From IMG/VR virus record IMGVR_UViG_3300006030_000042, positions 1 through 42,825 of that record: a DNA stretch of 42,825 nt, one strand, 5' to 3'. Shown here in pieces: positions 7,979 through 15,603 of the stretch (the first letter of the stretch is position 1; each line of letters opens with the position of its first letter). The notes beneath the pieces were generated by a model that had not been told where the DNA came from, made no database searches, and saw only the letters and a list, made by a program, of their open reading frames with translations. This DNA is from a virus. A program made the position numbers and the translations under genes.

Positions 7979-8253
7979 CACTTCCCCTCGAGCTTTTTCT
8001 CGATCGTGTCGAGCCGAGACGCGATCTTTTCCAGAGCGACGCTCGACTTCTCCATCACGACGCCGACCTGTTGCATGTGGGCGATATGTGCATCCGCGAC
8101 TCTCGCCCCAATGTCCAGCGTCCGCGACAGGAACATCCAGATGCCGGCCATGAGAATGAAGACCATGACCGATGGGACGCCCCACGTCTTGCCTGCCTCG
8201 GCAAACGCACCAATGAGGTCTTTCCTTGCCTCAGGAGAAATCGACGAATCCAT
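7978..8253 (-). CDS. Putative holin (one TM helix plus coiled coil)
   Basis: A 91-residue protein beginning MDSSISPEARKDLIGAFAEA. One hydrophobic helix (VPSVMVFILMAGIWMFLSRT) is followed by a predicted coiled coil with charged residues ending SRLDTIEKKLEGK. Size, topology and position directly before the matrixin gene fit a holin-like membrane protein that releases the enzyme. The ATG at 8253 has a purine-rich GGGGGTGG upstream. Holin function is inferred from topology and context; a small unrelated membrane protein is the alternative. Confidence 0.6.
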   Translation of the reverse strand: MDSSISPEARKDLIGAFAEAGKTWGVPSVMVFILMAGIWMFLSRTLDIGARVADAHIAHMQQVGVVMEKSSVALEKIASRLDTIEKKLEGK

Positions 8254-8266
8254 GACCACCCCCTGA

Positions 8267-8626
8267 TTACGAAAGCGTCGGCCCGTCCGTTGAAAGAACC
8301 TTCCACCGATAGGCACCCTTCGTGGCGCCATACTTGACGCTGATCAACATGATGAAGTCGCCCGCGTCGTTGAGGGTGATCACCGTGTTGCCGGACTGGT
8401 TGATCGCGGACGCCGCCGTGATGACGCGATCGCCACCACCGTCCGTGATCAGCAGAAACCCGACCAGGATCCCCTCCTTCACCGGGTCCGCCAGCGAGTT
8501 CGTCTCGCCGCTGGCGCCAGTGGTGATCTCGATGATCCCACTCCGCTGGATTGTGATTGCCTCGCCGGTCCCTGGGTCGGGAAGCGACCACGTCGCCCGA
8601 GCCAAGTTGAACATGATGTTGTCCAC
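8267..8626 (-). CDS. Small beta-rich structural protein
   Basis: A 119-residue protein with a GTG start (residues MDNIMFNLARATWSL) preceded by GAGGAGAAA. The sequence is Gly/Thr/Asp-rich with regular strand-like segments (AITIQRSGIIEITTGASGE, NTVITLNDAGDFIMLISVKY). It looks similar in style to the 119-residue protein at 12789-13148, but I see no clear alignment. It is probably a head or tail accessory protein, lying between the adaptor-like gene and the holin. Function is inferred from context. Confidence 0.6.
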   Translation of the reverse strand: MDNIMFNLARATWSLPDPGTGEAITIQRSGIIEITTGASGETNSLADPVKEGILVGFLLITDGGGDRVITAASAINQSGNTVITLNDAGDFIMLISVKYGATKGAYRWKVLSTDGPTLS

Positions 8627-8651
8627 GTTTCTCTCCTCTGTTCCGACCCCG

Positions 8652-9419
8652 TCAATACTGCGTTCCGTTGACCGTCACATAGTAACTTCTCTCGGCACCA
8701 ACCGACAAATCGCCAGTCGATGGGTCTCCGTTGTAACCAAGGTTCGTGCCGCGGTGCTGTGCGTCCAGGTCGATCGCCGCCGCAAGAGCCGACTGGTAGT
8801 CCTGCTCGTATGCCGCGCTGTCGTCGAGCGTCCTGGCCGCCTCCGCCAGGCACGCGTACTTGATCGCTCTTGCGTAAAGAGCTCCGCCAGGCAGGCTCTG
8901 TGCGGTCTCGCTCACCGACGTGGCCACGATCTTGTAGGGCAGGCTCAACGAGTACGTTGCGTCCGGACTCGGGAATAAGACCAGCTCCCACTCCTGGGGA
9001 GCGTTCGCATGACTCTTCTTCGCACGTATCGCCGCCAGTTGCGGATAACCGGTTGCATTTGGGTACTGGCTCTGCTGGCTGTCGACGAGCGCCGGGTTGA
9101 CGATCGGCACTGGACGACGTGTGGTGTTCGTGCCCGCGAAGTATACCCACCCTTCCGCCGTGCCAAAGTCGCTTGGCAGGTCGTAAGCCTTCTGCCCGTC
9201 CGCCGTCGTGAGATATGCCGTCTGCCGCAGAAATGACCAGTCGTATGCCTTGGGCGAGCCTGGGATCAGCGAGCCGAACAGGAATCGCTGCATCGCTGAC
9301 TTGATGACCGCTTCAATCGTCTCGGTTTTTTCCGTGGACCATGCCGTAGTGTCGCGGCCCCACCCTCGCAGGAATGCCACGTCTTTCCGGAGGTCGTCGT
9401 ACGTCGCTTCGTAGCTCAT
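8652..9419 (-). CDS. Head-tail adaptor-like protein
   Basis: A 255-residue protein beginning MSYEATYDDLRKDVAFLRGW. An N-terminal helical region (TETIEAVIKSAMQRFLF) is followed by a beta segment with YPNATGYPQLAAIR and VLFPSPDATYSLSLPYKIVA. It ends with helices carrying repeated Ala (AIKYACLAEAARTLDDSAAY) and a tail of Gly, Asn and Tyr. This helix-beta-helix order is common among podovirus adaptor or tail-tube-A proteins that sit under the portal. The assignment is by architecture and by position after the capsid genes. The ribosome site AGGCGGAG lies within the T-run side of the preceding terminator. Confidence 0.55.
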   Translation of the reverse strand: MSYEATYDDLRKDVAFLRGWGRDTTAWSTEKTETIEAVIKSAMQRFLFGSLIPGSPKAYDWSFLRQTAYLTTADGQKAYDLPSDFGTAEGWVYFAGTNTTRRPVPIVNPALVDSQQSQYPNATGYPQLAAIRAKKSHANAPQEWELVLFPSPDATYSLSLPYKIVATSVSETAQSLPGGALYARAIKYACLAEAARTLDDSAAYEQDYQSALAAAIDLDAQHRGTNLGYNGDPSTGDLSVGAERSYYVTVNGTQY

Positions 9420-9430
9420 GGGCTCCGCCT

Positions 9431-9469
9431 AAAAAACCCGGCCTGGCCCCCCTCAGAGCACAAGCCGGG
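9431..9469 (-). terminator. Rho-independent terminator, late operon
   Basis: On the minus strand a stem of CCCGGCTT and AGGCCGGG-type arms with a 17-nt loop is followed by TTTTTT. It closes the 9490-10320 gene and ends only about 12 nt before the ATG at 9419. Confidence 0.75.
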
Positions 9470-9489
9470 CGTCCCAAGGTGGATCAGGA

Positions 9490-10320
9490 TCAGTCGCCGT
9501 CCACGAACGTCATCTGCACTTCCTTGCGGTCGACGTACGTCGCGCCCGGGCTGGACCCGGTGGCGTTGACGATGCCGACGATGTCGGTGAGCGTCACGTT
9601 GGACGGGAACGTGGCCGCCGTCAGATTGCTCGAGCCGAGCCGAGCCGCCGCGATCTCCTGGCCATCCTTGAACCACTTGAGGGTCTCCGCTCCGTCGAAG
9701 TAGAAACCGAGCTTCGTCCACGTATCCGCGGCGATCGTGGTGTTGGCCGGGTTCTGCTCGGTCTGACCGCTCGCCTTGTACTTGCAGCAGACCGTCGAGC
9801 CGGCGCCCTCGGGGATGTGGAACCCGATCAGGTTCTTGTCCGCCAGGGTCCCATTCGCCTGAATCGGCGCCGTCGCCGTGGGCGTGTAAACGTCCGTGAG
9901 CCCGGCGAAGGTGCCGTGCTTCGTGTTGGCGACCGTGTCACGGCGAAGACGGATCTCATAGGCGACCTTTCGCCCGGAGTTGGCCTTGATCGTGATCCCG
10001 CCGGCACCATTCGCGATCACTGCCGCGGCATTGTCGTTCGCACCAGCGTCCAGTTTGACGGCCGAGGCGTTCTTGAGAGCGGCATCGCCGATCGTCCCGT
10101 TCGCCGAGATGAACAGGTGATGCAGGTTGACGCCCTGAGTGATCGCGGCGGAGACCGTCGAGTTGTGCGGACCCCACTTGGAGAACTCTTCGCGGACCAC
10201 CACCCCGATATTCGGGTCGTGGATCGCGTCGAGCGTCGGCATCCGGCCGAATACCGCCGGCGACGGGCCAGGACCGGAATTGCTCTGCGTCCCGGTCGGA
10301 TAAACTTTTGCCAGAGTCAT
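9490..10320 (-). CDS. Putative capsid decoration / jelly-roll structural protein
   Basis: A 276-residue protein directly downstream of the major capsid gene. It begins MTLAKVYPTGTQSNSGPGPS. The central part alternates Ala/Gly/Asn-rich strands (AAAVIANGAGGITIKANSGR), and the C-terminal half (TKLGFYFDGAETLKWFKDGQ) looks like a concanavalin-type lectin sandwich, as found in head decoration or fibre proteins. GGGAGG precedes the ATG. A terminator directly follows. Since it is adjacent to the capsid gene and separated by a terminator from later genes, high expression together with the capsid is likely. Decoration function is inferred. Confidence 0.55.
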   Translation of the reverse strand: MTLAKVYPTGTQSNSGPGPSPAVFGRMPTLDAIHDPNIGVVVREEFSKWGPHNSTVSAAITQGVNLHHLFISANGTIGDAALKNASAVKLDAGANDNAAAVIANGAGGITIKANSGRKVAYEIRLRRDTVANTKHGTFAGLTDVYTPTATAPIQANGTLADKNLIGFHIPEGAGSTVCCKYKASGQTEQNPANTTIAADTWTKLGFYFDGAETLKWFKDGQEIAAARLGSSNLTAATFPSNVTLTDIVGIVNATGSSPGATYVDRKEVQMTFVDGD

Positions 10321-10377
10321 CGATAGACCTCCCTACGTTCTGTCTGTTGAGTTTGACGCAGCCACCAGGGGCAGCGA

Positions 10378-11448
10378 TTAGTTGCCCGTGTAAGACGCGG
10401 AGCGGCTGAGGACAGCCTGGGAGCGACGGTCGGAGCAGATCATATTCCACTGGGAATCGACCCACACGACCCAGACGTTGTGCTGGAACGGGGCCTGCAT
10501 CGCCGGGCGTTCCCGCATCCATTTGCCCTTGAGAATCGCCGTCTTGAAGCGACCCCAGTTGATGCTGTAGATCGGGTCGTCCGTGTCGTTGTCGAGCTTC
10601 GGCACCCATTGCACGGGAGCTCGCGCAAACGTCGGCGTCTGGCCGGCGAAGTCGTAGCCGAGGTTGTCGTTCCGCTTGTCACCGAGCGACTCGAACTGGG
10701 TGTAGTTCGACTCGTTCGTGTAGTGCTCGTACATGAGCCCGGTGCCGAACATGTTCGTCATCTGGACGCCGACCGGCGGGCGGAAATTGACCTTGCGAGT
10801 GGCCGTGCGCCACTTCTGGATCAGGTCCTCCTCCGTGATGTTCGTGAACGGCGCGGTGTAGTTTTTCCACCGCGAGTACGTGGACGGCGAGATCCCGCCC
10901 ACCGAGGTGTACGCCACCGAATCCGACCCGGTCGGGGCGCCGCCGTTGAACCCCGCGCTACTGGTCGACTTCACGATCCAGTACCGCAGCGGGTACGGAG
11001 TCTTCACGTCCGTGGTCGCGGGAACGGATCCCCAGAACCAGGTCTCGATGAACTCCGCCCAGCCGATGAGCGACGCCTGCCGCTTCGTCTTGACGTAGTC
11101 CTGGATCTGGCTCTGGCCGTTGTTGATGTCGATTTCTCGCTCATCCCACGCCCAGTTGAAATCGCTGAATCGCCACGGCACGCTGCCGTGATCCAGCACA
11201 TCCTGCTGGTTGATTTCGCCGTCCGTCTGGTAGAGACCGACGAACCGGGCGTTGTTGACGGATGCCGTCATGATGTTGATGCGAACCTGCAAACCGCTTT
11301 GGAAGTCGACCTGCGACTTCTTCATCAGGCGGTTGAACGCAACGTGCTCCTGCACGTCGGTCGTCAGGTCCGTCAGCGTCATCGGCTGGAGATCATCCAG
11401 CGTCGCCTGGATGAGGTCCGGAATCGTCTGTGCCTCAAGAGTAGGCAT
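10378..11448 (-). CDS. Major capsid protein
   Basis: A 356-residue protein beginning MPTLEAQTIPDLIQATLDDL, placed directly after the scaffold gene and four genes after the portal. It has the length and content of phage major head proteins: a helical N-arm (TTDVQEHVAFNRLMKKSQ), a Trp/Tyr-rich centre (VPWRFSDFNWAWDEREIDIN) and a hydrophobic C-terminal region (PFQHNVWVVWVDSQWNMICS). AGAGGAG precedes the ATG. It should form the icosahedral shell. The identification rests on gene order and composition; I did not recognise a specific subfamily, so the fold is not certain. Confidence 0.7.
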   Translation of the reverse strand: MPTLEAQTIPDLIQATLDDLQPMTLTDLTTDVQEHVAFNRLMKKSQVDFQSGLQVRINIMTASVNNARFVGLYQTDGEINQQDVLDHGSVPWRFSDFNWAWDEREIDINNGQSQIQDYVKTKRQASLIGWAEFIETWFWGSVPATTDVKTPYPLRYWIVKSTSSAGFNGGAPTGSDSVAYTSVGGISPSTYSRWKNYTAPFTNITEEDLIQKWRTATRKVNFRPPVGVQMTNMFGTGLMYEHYTNESNYTQFESLGDKRNDNLGYDFAGQTPTFARAPVQWVPKLDNDTDDPIYSINWGRFKTAILKGKWMRERPAMQAPFQHNVWVVWVDSQWNMICSDRRSQAVLSRSASYTGN

Positions 11449-11489
11449 TTTGTTCTCCTCTGTTCCGCCGTAGCATTACGCCGTGACGG

Positions 11490-12389
11490 TTATTGCCCAA
11501 GAAAGAAGCTGTAGTCGGTTTCCTGGCGTTCCGGGCCAGGATCGACTCCGTGATCGGCGAGAGTCTGGGCCAGCCGATTCGGCCGCTCCATTTCAAACCG
11601 CCGGTGGGTTGGCGCGCCGACGCCATTCGTGTGGCGCGGCCTGGCAGCGGGTTGCTGCGGTTGACGTGGTTGCGGGTTCAGCTTCAGCAGCTGAGCCGCC
11701 TGGCCGATCAGTTCCTTCGGAGGAGGGACCTTCTCGCCGATTTGACGGTACATCTCGGCCAGACCATTCGCCCTGGCGAGCAGCGACTGCTCCTGGGCTG
11801 GGTTCTTGAGCACCGACTCGAGACCGAGGTCCTTGACGGCGCCATGGAACATGGCCTTGCCCTGCTCGTTCTGGCGATGCCCTTCGATGCCGGACAGTTG
11901 GCGAACCTGGTTCGCCAGGTCGCGATTCTGTTTCTCCAGCCTCGCCACGACCGCGGCCATTTCCTTCAACTCGGGAAGCCATTCGTCCGAGGCGAACTTG
12001 TCCGGGTTGAACGGCTCGTCTTCCTTGGGTTGCTGCTGAGTCTGCGGAGATTGCTGCTGGCGAGCGGATTCGGCCTGGGCCTGACGACGGAGGATCGAGA
12101 GCGTGCGGCTGAGAGCGTCGGCACTGCCGAACGCTTTGGCGTCCTCACGGCTGACACCGAGCGATTCGGCGAGCTCGAACAGAGATTCGGGGATGTGGGT
12201 CGGTTCCGGCGGAGCGACGCCCTTCGCTTCCGGCTTGCGAGGCTTTACCACCTCGGCCGGCTTGGGCTCGCCTTCCTTAAACTGAGAATCGGCGACAGCC
12301 TTCGGATTCAGAAAGAACCCGGACTCGTCATGCTCGGTGGGGGATGCGAGCGACTGGACTTGTTCGGCCTCGGCAACACCTTCGGACAT
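11490..12389 (-). CDS. Putative scaffolding protein
   Basis: A 299-residue protein beginning MSEGVAEAEQVQSLASPTEH. It is acidic and Gln/Pro-rich, with a central predicted coiled coil (ELKEMAAVVARLEKQNRDLA) and a Gln-rich linker (RQQQSPQTQQQPKEDEP), the usual look of internal scaffolds that direct shell assembly. The ATG at 12389 is chosen over upstream in-frame starts because AGGAG sits about 6 nt before it and a terminator lies just upstream. It immediately precedes the capsid gene, the usual location for a scaffold. Confidence 0.65.
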   Translation of the reverse strand: MSEGVAEAEQVQSLASPTEHDESGFFLNPKAVADSQFKEGEPKPAEVVKPRKPEAKGVAPPEPTHIPESLFELAESLGVSREDAKAFGSADALSRTLSILRRQAQAESARQQQSPQTQQQPKEDEPFNPDKFASDEWLPELKEMAAVVARLEKQNRDLANQVRQLSGIEGHRQNEQGKAMFHGAVKDLGLESVLKNPAQEQSLLARANGLAEMYRQIGEKVPPPKELIGQAAQLLKLNPQPRQPQQPAARPRHTNGVGAPTHRRFEMERPNRLAQTLADHGVDPGPERQETDYSFFLGQ

Positions 12390-12400
12390 TGCTGCTCCTG

Positions 12401-12445
12401 AAAAAAGAAAACGGGGGCAAGCGATCGTGTCGCCTGCACCCCGTT
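12401..12445 (-). terminator. Rho-independent terminator between tRNAs and scaffold gene
   Basis: On the minus strand, a long stem (AACGGGGTGCAGGCGA pairing with TCGCTTGCCCCCGTT) has a 5-nt loop and is followed by TTCTTTTTT. It ends about 12 nt before the scaffold ATG, so scaffold/capsid transcription either reads through it or is limited by it. Confidence 0.75.
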
Positions 12446-12606
12446 CGGAGCAGCGATGGTAACGGCATCTTCCCGGCTGGCCGGCCGGTCTGCCTTCGCG
12501 AAGCGCGGCGACCATCTCGCCGTGCCCCCATCAGGTTTTCCGCAATCGCCGCCATCACAGACGGCGAAAGATTTCCTTCCACACATGGTGGATGAATCGT
12601 CTACAG

Positions 12607-12677
12607 GCTCGAAGGACGGACTTGCACCATCGACCTCCAGGCTTGAGCCCGGCGCTCTGCTGCTGAGCTACTTCGAA
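12607..12677 (-). tRNA. Degenerate tRNA-like gene (possible anticodon CAA)
   Basis: It folds as a cloverleaf: acceptor TTCGAAG/CTTCGAG with a T1-G72 wobble, D-stem GCTC/GAGC, T-stem GATGG/CCGTC with loop TGCAAGT. The anticodon stem CCGGG/CCTGG leaves only a six-base loop (CTCAAG), where CAA would be the anticodon. The D-loop AGCAGCA lacks the usual GG. It lies one nucleotide from tRNA-Met. It may be a decaying Leu-type tRNA or an unusual functional one. Confidence 0.5.
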
Positions 12678-12678
12678 G

Positions 12679-12751
12679 TCCCAGGGGGTGGATTCGAACC
12701 ACCGGTCTCCAGGTTATGAGCCTGGCGAGATGCCCGCTTCTCCACCCTGAG
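12679..12751 (-). tRNA. tRNA-Met (CAT anticodon)
   Basis: A clean 73-nt cloverleaf: acceptor CTCAGGG/CCCTGGG, D-stem GAGA/TCTC, anticodon stem CCAGG/CCTGG with loop CTCATAA, T-stem GGTGG/CCACC with loop TTCGAAT. Anticodon CAT. It lacks the GGG:CCC anticodon-stem pairs of initiators, so it is an elongator Met (or lysidine-modified Ile) tRNA. CCA is not encoded directly after the discriminator. It lies 4 nt from dispersed palindrome copy 2 and forms a tandem pair with the degenerate tRNA. Confidence 0.9.
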
Positions 12752-12754
12752 ATA

Positions 12755-12774
12755 AGTGGCAAAATTTTGCCACT
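12755..12774 (+). repeat. Dispersed palindrome, copy 2
   Basis: A 20-bp perfect palindrome with core GTGGCAAAATTTTGCCAC at 12756-12773. The directional flank on the plus strand is TCCTACG. It is intergenic, between the 12789 gene's stop and the tRNA pair, just upstream of tRNA-Met on the transcribed strand. Confidence 0.9.
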
Positions 12775-12788
12775 CCTACGCCGAAACC

Positions 12789-13148
12789 CTATGCCTCGGC
12801 AATCGTGTACTCGACGACGCACGCCGCCGAGTTCGCCTTGGCGTACGGCGCCGTGGTTCCGAGCATGAATACCGCCTCATCGCCGGGAAGGATCTTCGCG
12901 ACCGCGGTCCCGTTTGCTCCGTCCTGGATCGTGACGTAGTTCGTCGCATCCAGGTTTTTCATGTAGAGCATGCCCGGCGTTCCGATCTCTCCCAGGTCAA
13001 GTGCCTCGGCCGTGGTTCCGATCGACTGCGACCGCTCGATGTAGTTGGCACCGGACATGGTGACGAGCGTGCTGAGGGTGATCGAGCGAGACCGCTTACC
13101 CGATGGGGAAATGGTCAGCGTCCCAGTGAGAGAAATCTCGTTTGCCAT
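12789..13148 (-). CDS. Small beta-rich head protein
   Basis: A 119-residue protein beginning MANEISLTGTLTISPSGKRS. The sequence is typical of small all-beta phage head proteins: Thr/Ser/Gly-rich strands and a segment GMLYMKNLDATNYVTIQDGA resembling proteins that bind the capsid surface or tail-tube interior. The ATG overlaps the upstream stop (TGATG), so it is translated with the preceding gene. It is followed by the palindrome and tRNAs. Structural role inferred. Confidence 0.6.
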   Translation of the reverse strand: MANEISLTGTLTISPSGKRSRSITLSTLVTMSGANYIERSQSIGTTAEALDLGEIGTPGMLYMKNLDATNYVTIQDGANGTAVAKILPGDEAVFMLGTTAPYAKANSAACVVEYTIAEA

Positions 13149-13486
13149 CAGTCACCATACCCGCCACGGTTGTCGTGCATCCCGTGAGCCTTGAGCAGTT
13201 GCTTCCGGTGGTTTCGATCCAGCACTTCGGGAGTCCCGTCCTCACGGTAATGCGTCGGGACTCCGACCTTCTTTGACCACTCGATGGCTTCCTGCCGCTG
13301 GCTTGGGTGAACCATCAACGCGTCGCTCACCCAGGCGCCACCTGCCCATAGCGGATTCGCGTACGGGCCGGAACCTCCAAGTTCCTTCGGTGGGAAGGCG
13401 GCGTCATGCTCTTCCTTAGTCACCTTCTTCCCGTCAATATAATACTCGACCCCGCCGTGCTGCAAGTAACGGATCTGCCCTGCCAT
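13148..13486 (-). CDS. Small hydrophilic head-region protein
   Basis: A 112-residue protein beginning MAGQIRYLQHGGVEYYIDGK. The YYIDGKKVTKEEHDAAFPP segment is a recurrent short pattern in small proteins next to phage portals (recalled, not searched). A Trp/Gly-rich centre and a His/Lys-rich end (HRKQLLKAHGMHDNRGGYGD) follow. It begins immediately after the portal stop and overlaps the next gene. Function is unknown. Confidence 0.6.
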   Translation of the reverse strand: MAGQIRYLQHGGVEYYIDGKKVTKEEHDAAFPPKELGGSGPYANPLWAGGAWVSDALMVHPSQRQEAIEWSKKVGVPTHYREDGTPEVLDRNHRKQLLKAHGMHDNRGGYGD

Positions 13487-15250
13487 TTAATTTTCTCCAG
13501 AATTCATCAGCTGCTGGATCATCGCGTTCTCTTGGTTGCCAGGAGACGACACGTTCGTCCTGGTGTAATTGCCGTTCGGCTTGCCACTCGTCGGTTGCGG
13601 CTGACCGCCTCCACCACCCTGCCCCTGGGCCATGTCCGGCGGGGGAGGGGCGAATACGAGCACGTCGTCGACGTCGTGGATATCCATCATGCTGGCGATC
13701 TTTTTCACCAGGCCGATCAAGTCTACGCCGGCCCCTTGCGCGGCGAACGCACCGGCGCCAGGGATCAAGAACTTCTCCGCGAGCATGAGCCACTTCTGGA
13801 GCTTCTGCTGCGGGGTCGAGGACTGCATCGAGTGCGGGTCGATCTGGAAGTTCGTCCGGAAGAACGCGTCCTTGCGGTCCTCGGGAGAAACCTCCATCGG
13901 GACCGTCATCTGCGGCATGCCAGGAATCGGAATGTTCGCGGTCATGTTCTTCTTCGAGTGCCACTCGTACCAGAGCACCCCTCGCATGACACGCCGGGCG
14001 AACGACACGGTCTCGGCCTGCATGTACTGCATCGACTGGGACGCGGCGTCCGCCAGCATCTTGTCCTGGCCGAGCGTGTCCGCCTGCTTGGCGAGCCCAC
14101 CCATCGCGTCGAAGTTGCCGCCGAAGTAGCTGATCAATTGCTTGATCTGCAGAAGGTAGCCGGCGTTTTGGGAATCGGCTCCGCCGAATCGGACTTCGCG
14201 GAAGTTATCCGGGTTCGAGACGGGAATGATGTCGCCATCGCCACCCTTCTTGATCCGCTCGCCTTCGGCCTGAACAGCATTCTGGACCGCTAGCAGGGTC
14301 TTCTGACGCAGCGCCTGGCGAAACGTCTTCAGCGCCATCCGATTGGCAACATCGTGCATGTCCAGGATGTTGTGAACTGGAGGAGCAGGCAGCAGATTAC
14401 CTGGCACCTCATCGAACCCGAGCCAGTAGAACGGGCCGGCGTGCTCTTCGGACACGAGACCGACGTACGGCTCGATTCGCAATGGTTTCGACGTGATCGT
14501 GTTCCCCTGGACGGGGAAGGTGACCATCAGCCCCTCGACCGGGAGGTATAGCTCCCAGAGGTCGACGTACTCTCTCAGCCGCGAGAAATAGTACGAATCG
14601 CTCTGGGAAATCCTCTCCGTCTTCTCGTCCCCCTGCTCGTTGATCTGCGTGTGGTAATCCGGGGAAAGCTTCTTGAGGAGATCCTGGTCGACACCCTCCT
14701 GGCCGGCGAGCAGGTCTTTCGGCACCGTGATGCGATGGCCGACGTAATCCATCTGGTCGAGCCGGGCCGCGGCCATATCGAACACCGCACGCTCGACGTC
14801 GATGTTGTCGACGTACGGCTGACCGTAGTCGTGCCGAGGCCCGTTGTAGTCCGGCATCTCCGGGTTTGCCGCCACGCCGACCTTCACCAGACCGACCGGG
14901 GACAACGCGGCGTCCGTGACGCACCGCTGGAAGGTTTTCTCGAGCCCCATCGCCAGGAACCGGTCGTTGGCCCAGAGTTCCAGCGCGTTGGCAATTGCTC
15001 GCAGTTCTCGCTCCCTGGTCTGGAGCATGCACCGCGGCGTCCGCGGGACAAGATTCCTCTGGAGGATCGACAGCATGAGGCGGATGAAGTTGAGCGGGAC
15101 CCGCTCCTTCGAGCCAGAGTTGCTGTAATGGCGGCCGACGTACTGCCGGATGACCTCGAGTCGCTTGGCGATGATGGGGGACCATTGCCGCCGCGACCAC
15201 CGGACAGACTCCACGAGGTTGTTGCAGAACTTTTGCGGGAGACTGATCAT
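13487..15250 (-). CDS. Portal protein
   Basis: 587 residues beginning MISLPQKFCNNLVESVRWSR. The ATG at 15250 overlaps the stop of the thermonuclease-like gene (ATGA), so the open frame extending to 15307 is not used. Features fit portal proteins: an N-terminal segment with LNFIRLMLSILQRNLVPRTP, a long mixed central region, a helical stretch near DMHDVANRMALKTFRQALRQ, and a Gly/Pro/Gln-rich disordered C-terminus (GGGGQPQPTSGKPNGNYT). The portal forms the dodecameric DNA entry ring. Neighbouring terminase and head genes support this. Confidence 0.8.
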   Translation of the reverse strand: MISLPQKFCNNLVESVRWSRRQWSPIIAKRLEVIRQYVGRHYSNSGSKERVPLNFIRLMLSILQRNLVPRTPRCMLQTRERELRAIANALELWANDRFLAMGLEKTFQRCVTDAALSPVGLVKVGVAANPEMPDYNGPRHDYGQPYVDNIDVERAVFDMAAARLDQMDYVGHRITVPKDLLAGQEGVDQDLLKKLSPDYHTQINEQGDEKTERISQSDSYYFSRLREYVDLWELYLPVEGLMVTFPVQGNTITSKPLRIEPYVGLVSEEHAGPFYWLGFDEVPGNLLPAPPVHNILDMHDVANRMALKTFRQALRQKTLLAVQNAVQAEGERIKKGGDGDIIPVSNPDNFREVRFGGADSQNAGYLLQIKQLISYFGGNFDAMGGLAKQADTLGQDKMLADAASQSMQYMQAETVSFARRVMRGVLWYEWHSKKNMTANIPIPGMPQMTVPMEVSPEDRKDAFFRTNFQIDPHSMQSSTPQQKLQKWLMLAEKFLIPGAGAFAAQGAGVDLIGLVKKIASMMDIHDVDDVLVFAPPPPDMAQGQGGGGGQPQPTSGKPNGNYTRTNVSSPGNQENAMIQQLMNSGEN

Positions 15251-15603
15251 CGCTTGCCCTCGTACGGGACCGCCAGACCCTTCTTGATGAACGCGTCCGA
15301 CAGCCAACCGTCAGCCCCGGCCCAGACATCGGCAAGCAGCCTGCCGTATTTTTCCCTGCCGACCACCTTGAGCGTCGTGAGCTGCCCTGTCACGACCTTA
15401 CTCAGTTCCACCGTGGCCTCGGCGGCGCCCGGCTTGCCCCTTTCCGGGGCGTTGATCCCGTGAATGCGAACGACGACCGGGACCAGGAACGCTGCCTCGA
15501 AAGTGTCACCATCAATTGCTCTCAGACCATGGACCGTCGCAAACCCCGACGAAGGGAGCCCAGTCATGTACAGCTTGCCTGGCTCAGGAGTTTCGTTTAC
15601 CAT
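15247..15603 (-). CDS. Thermonuclease (SNase)-like nuclease
   Basis: A 118-residue protein that fits the staphylococcal nuclease family: RAIDGDTFEA (metal-site Asp), VRIHGINAPERG (first catalytic Arg and nearby acidic residue), a helix with AEATVELSKVVTGQ, EKYGRLLADVWA (second catalytic Arg) and GLAVPYEGKR at the end. It is near the minimal length for the family, and no signal peptide is evident, so it probably acts inside the cell. It lies between terminase and portal and overlaps both by a few bases. It may degrade host DNA or aid packaging; this is inference. Confidence 0.75.
   Translation of the reverse strand: MVNETPEPGKLYMTGLPSSGFATVHGLRAIDGDTFEAAFLVPVVVRIHGINAPERGKPGAAEATVELSKVVTGQLTTLKVVGREKYGRLLADVWAGADGWLSDAFIKKGLAVPYEGKR

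Noticed and set aside
12308-12586. Short minus-strand ORF upstream of the scaffold gene
   Set aside because: It spans a terminator and the scaffold ribosome site, and its translation is not conserved-looking; I treat it as non-coding.
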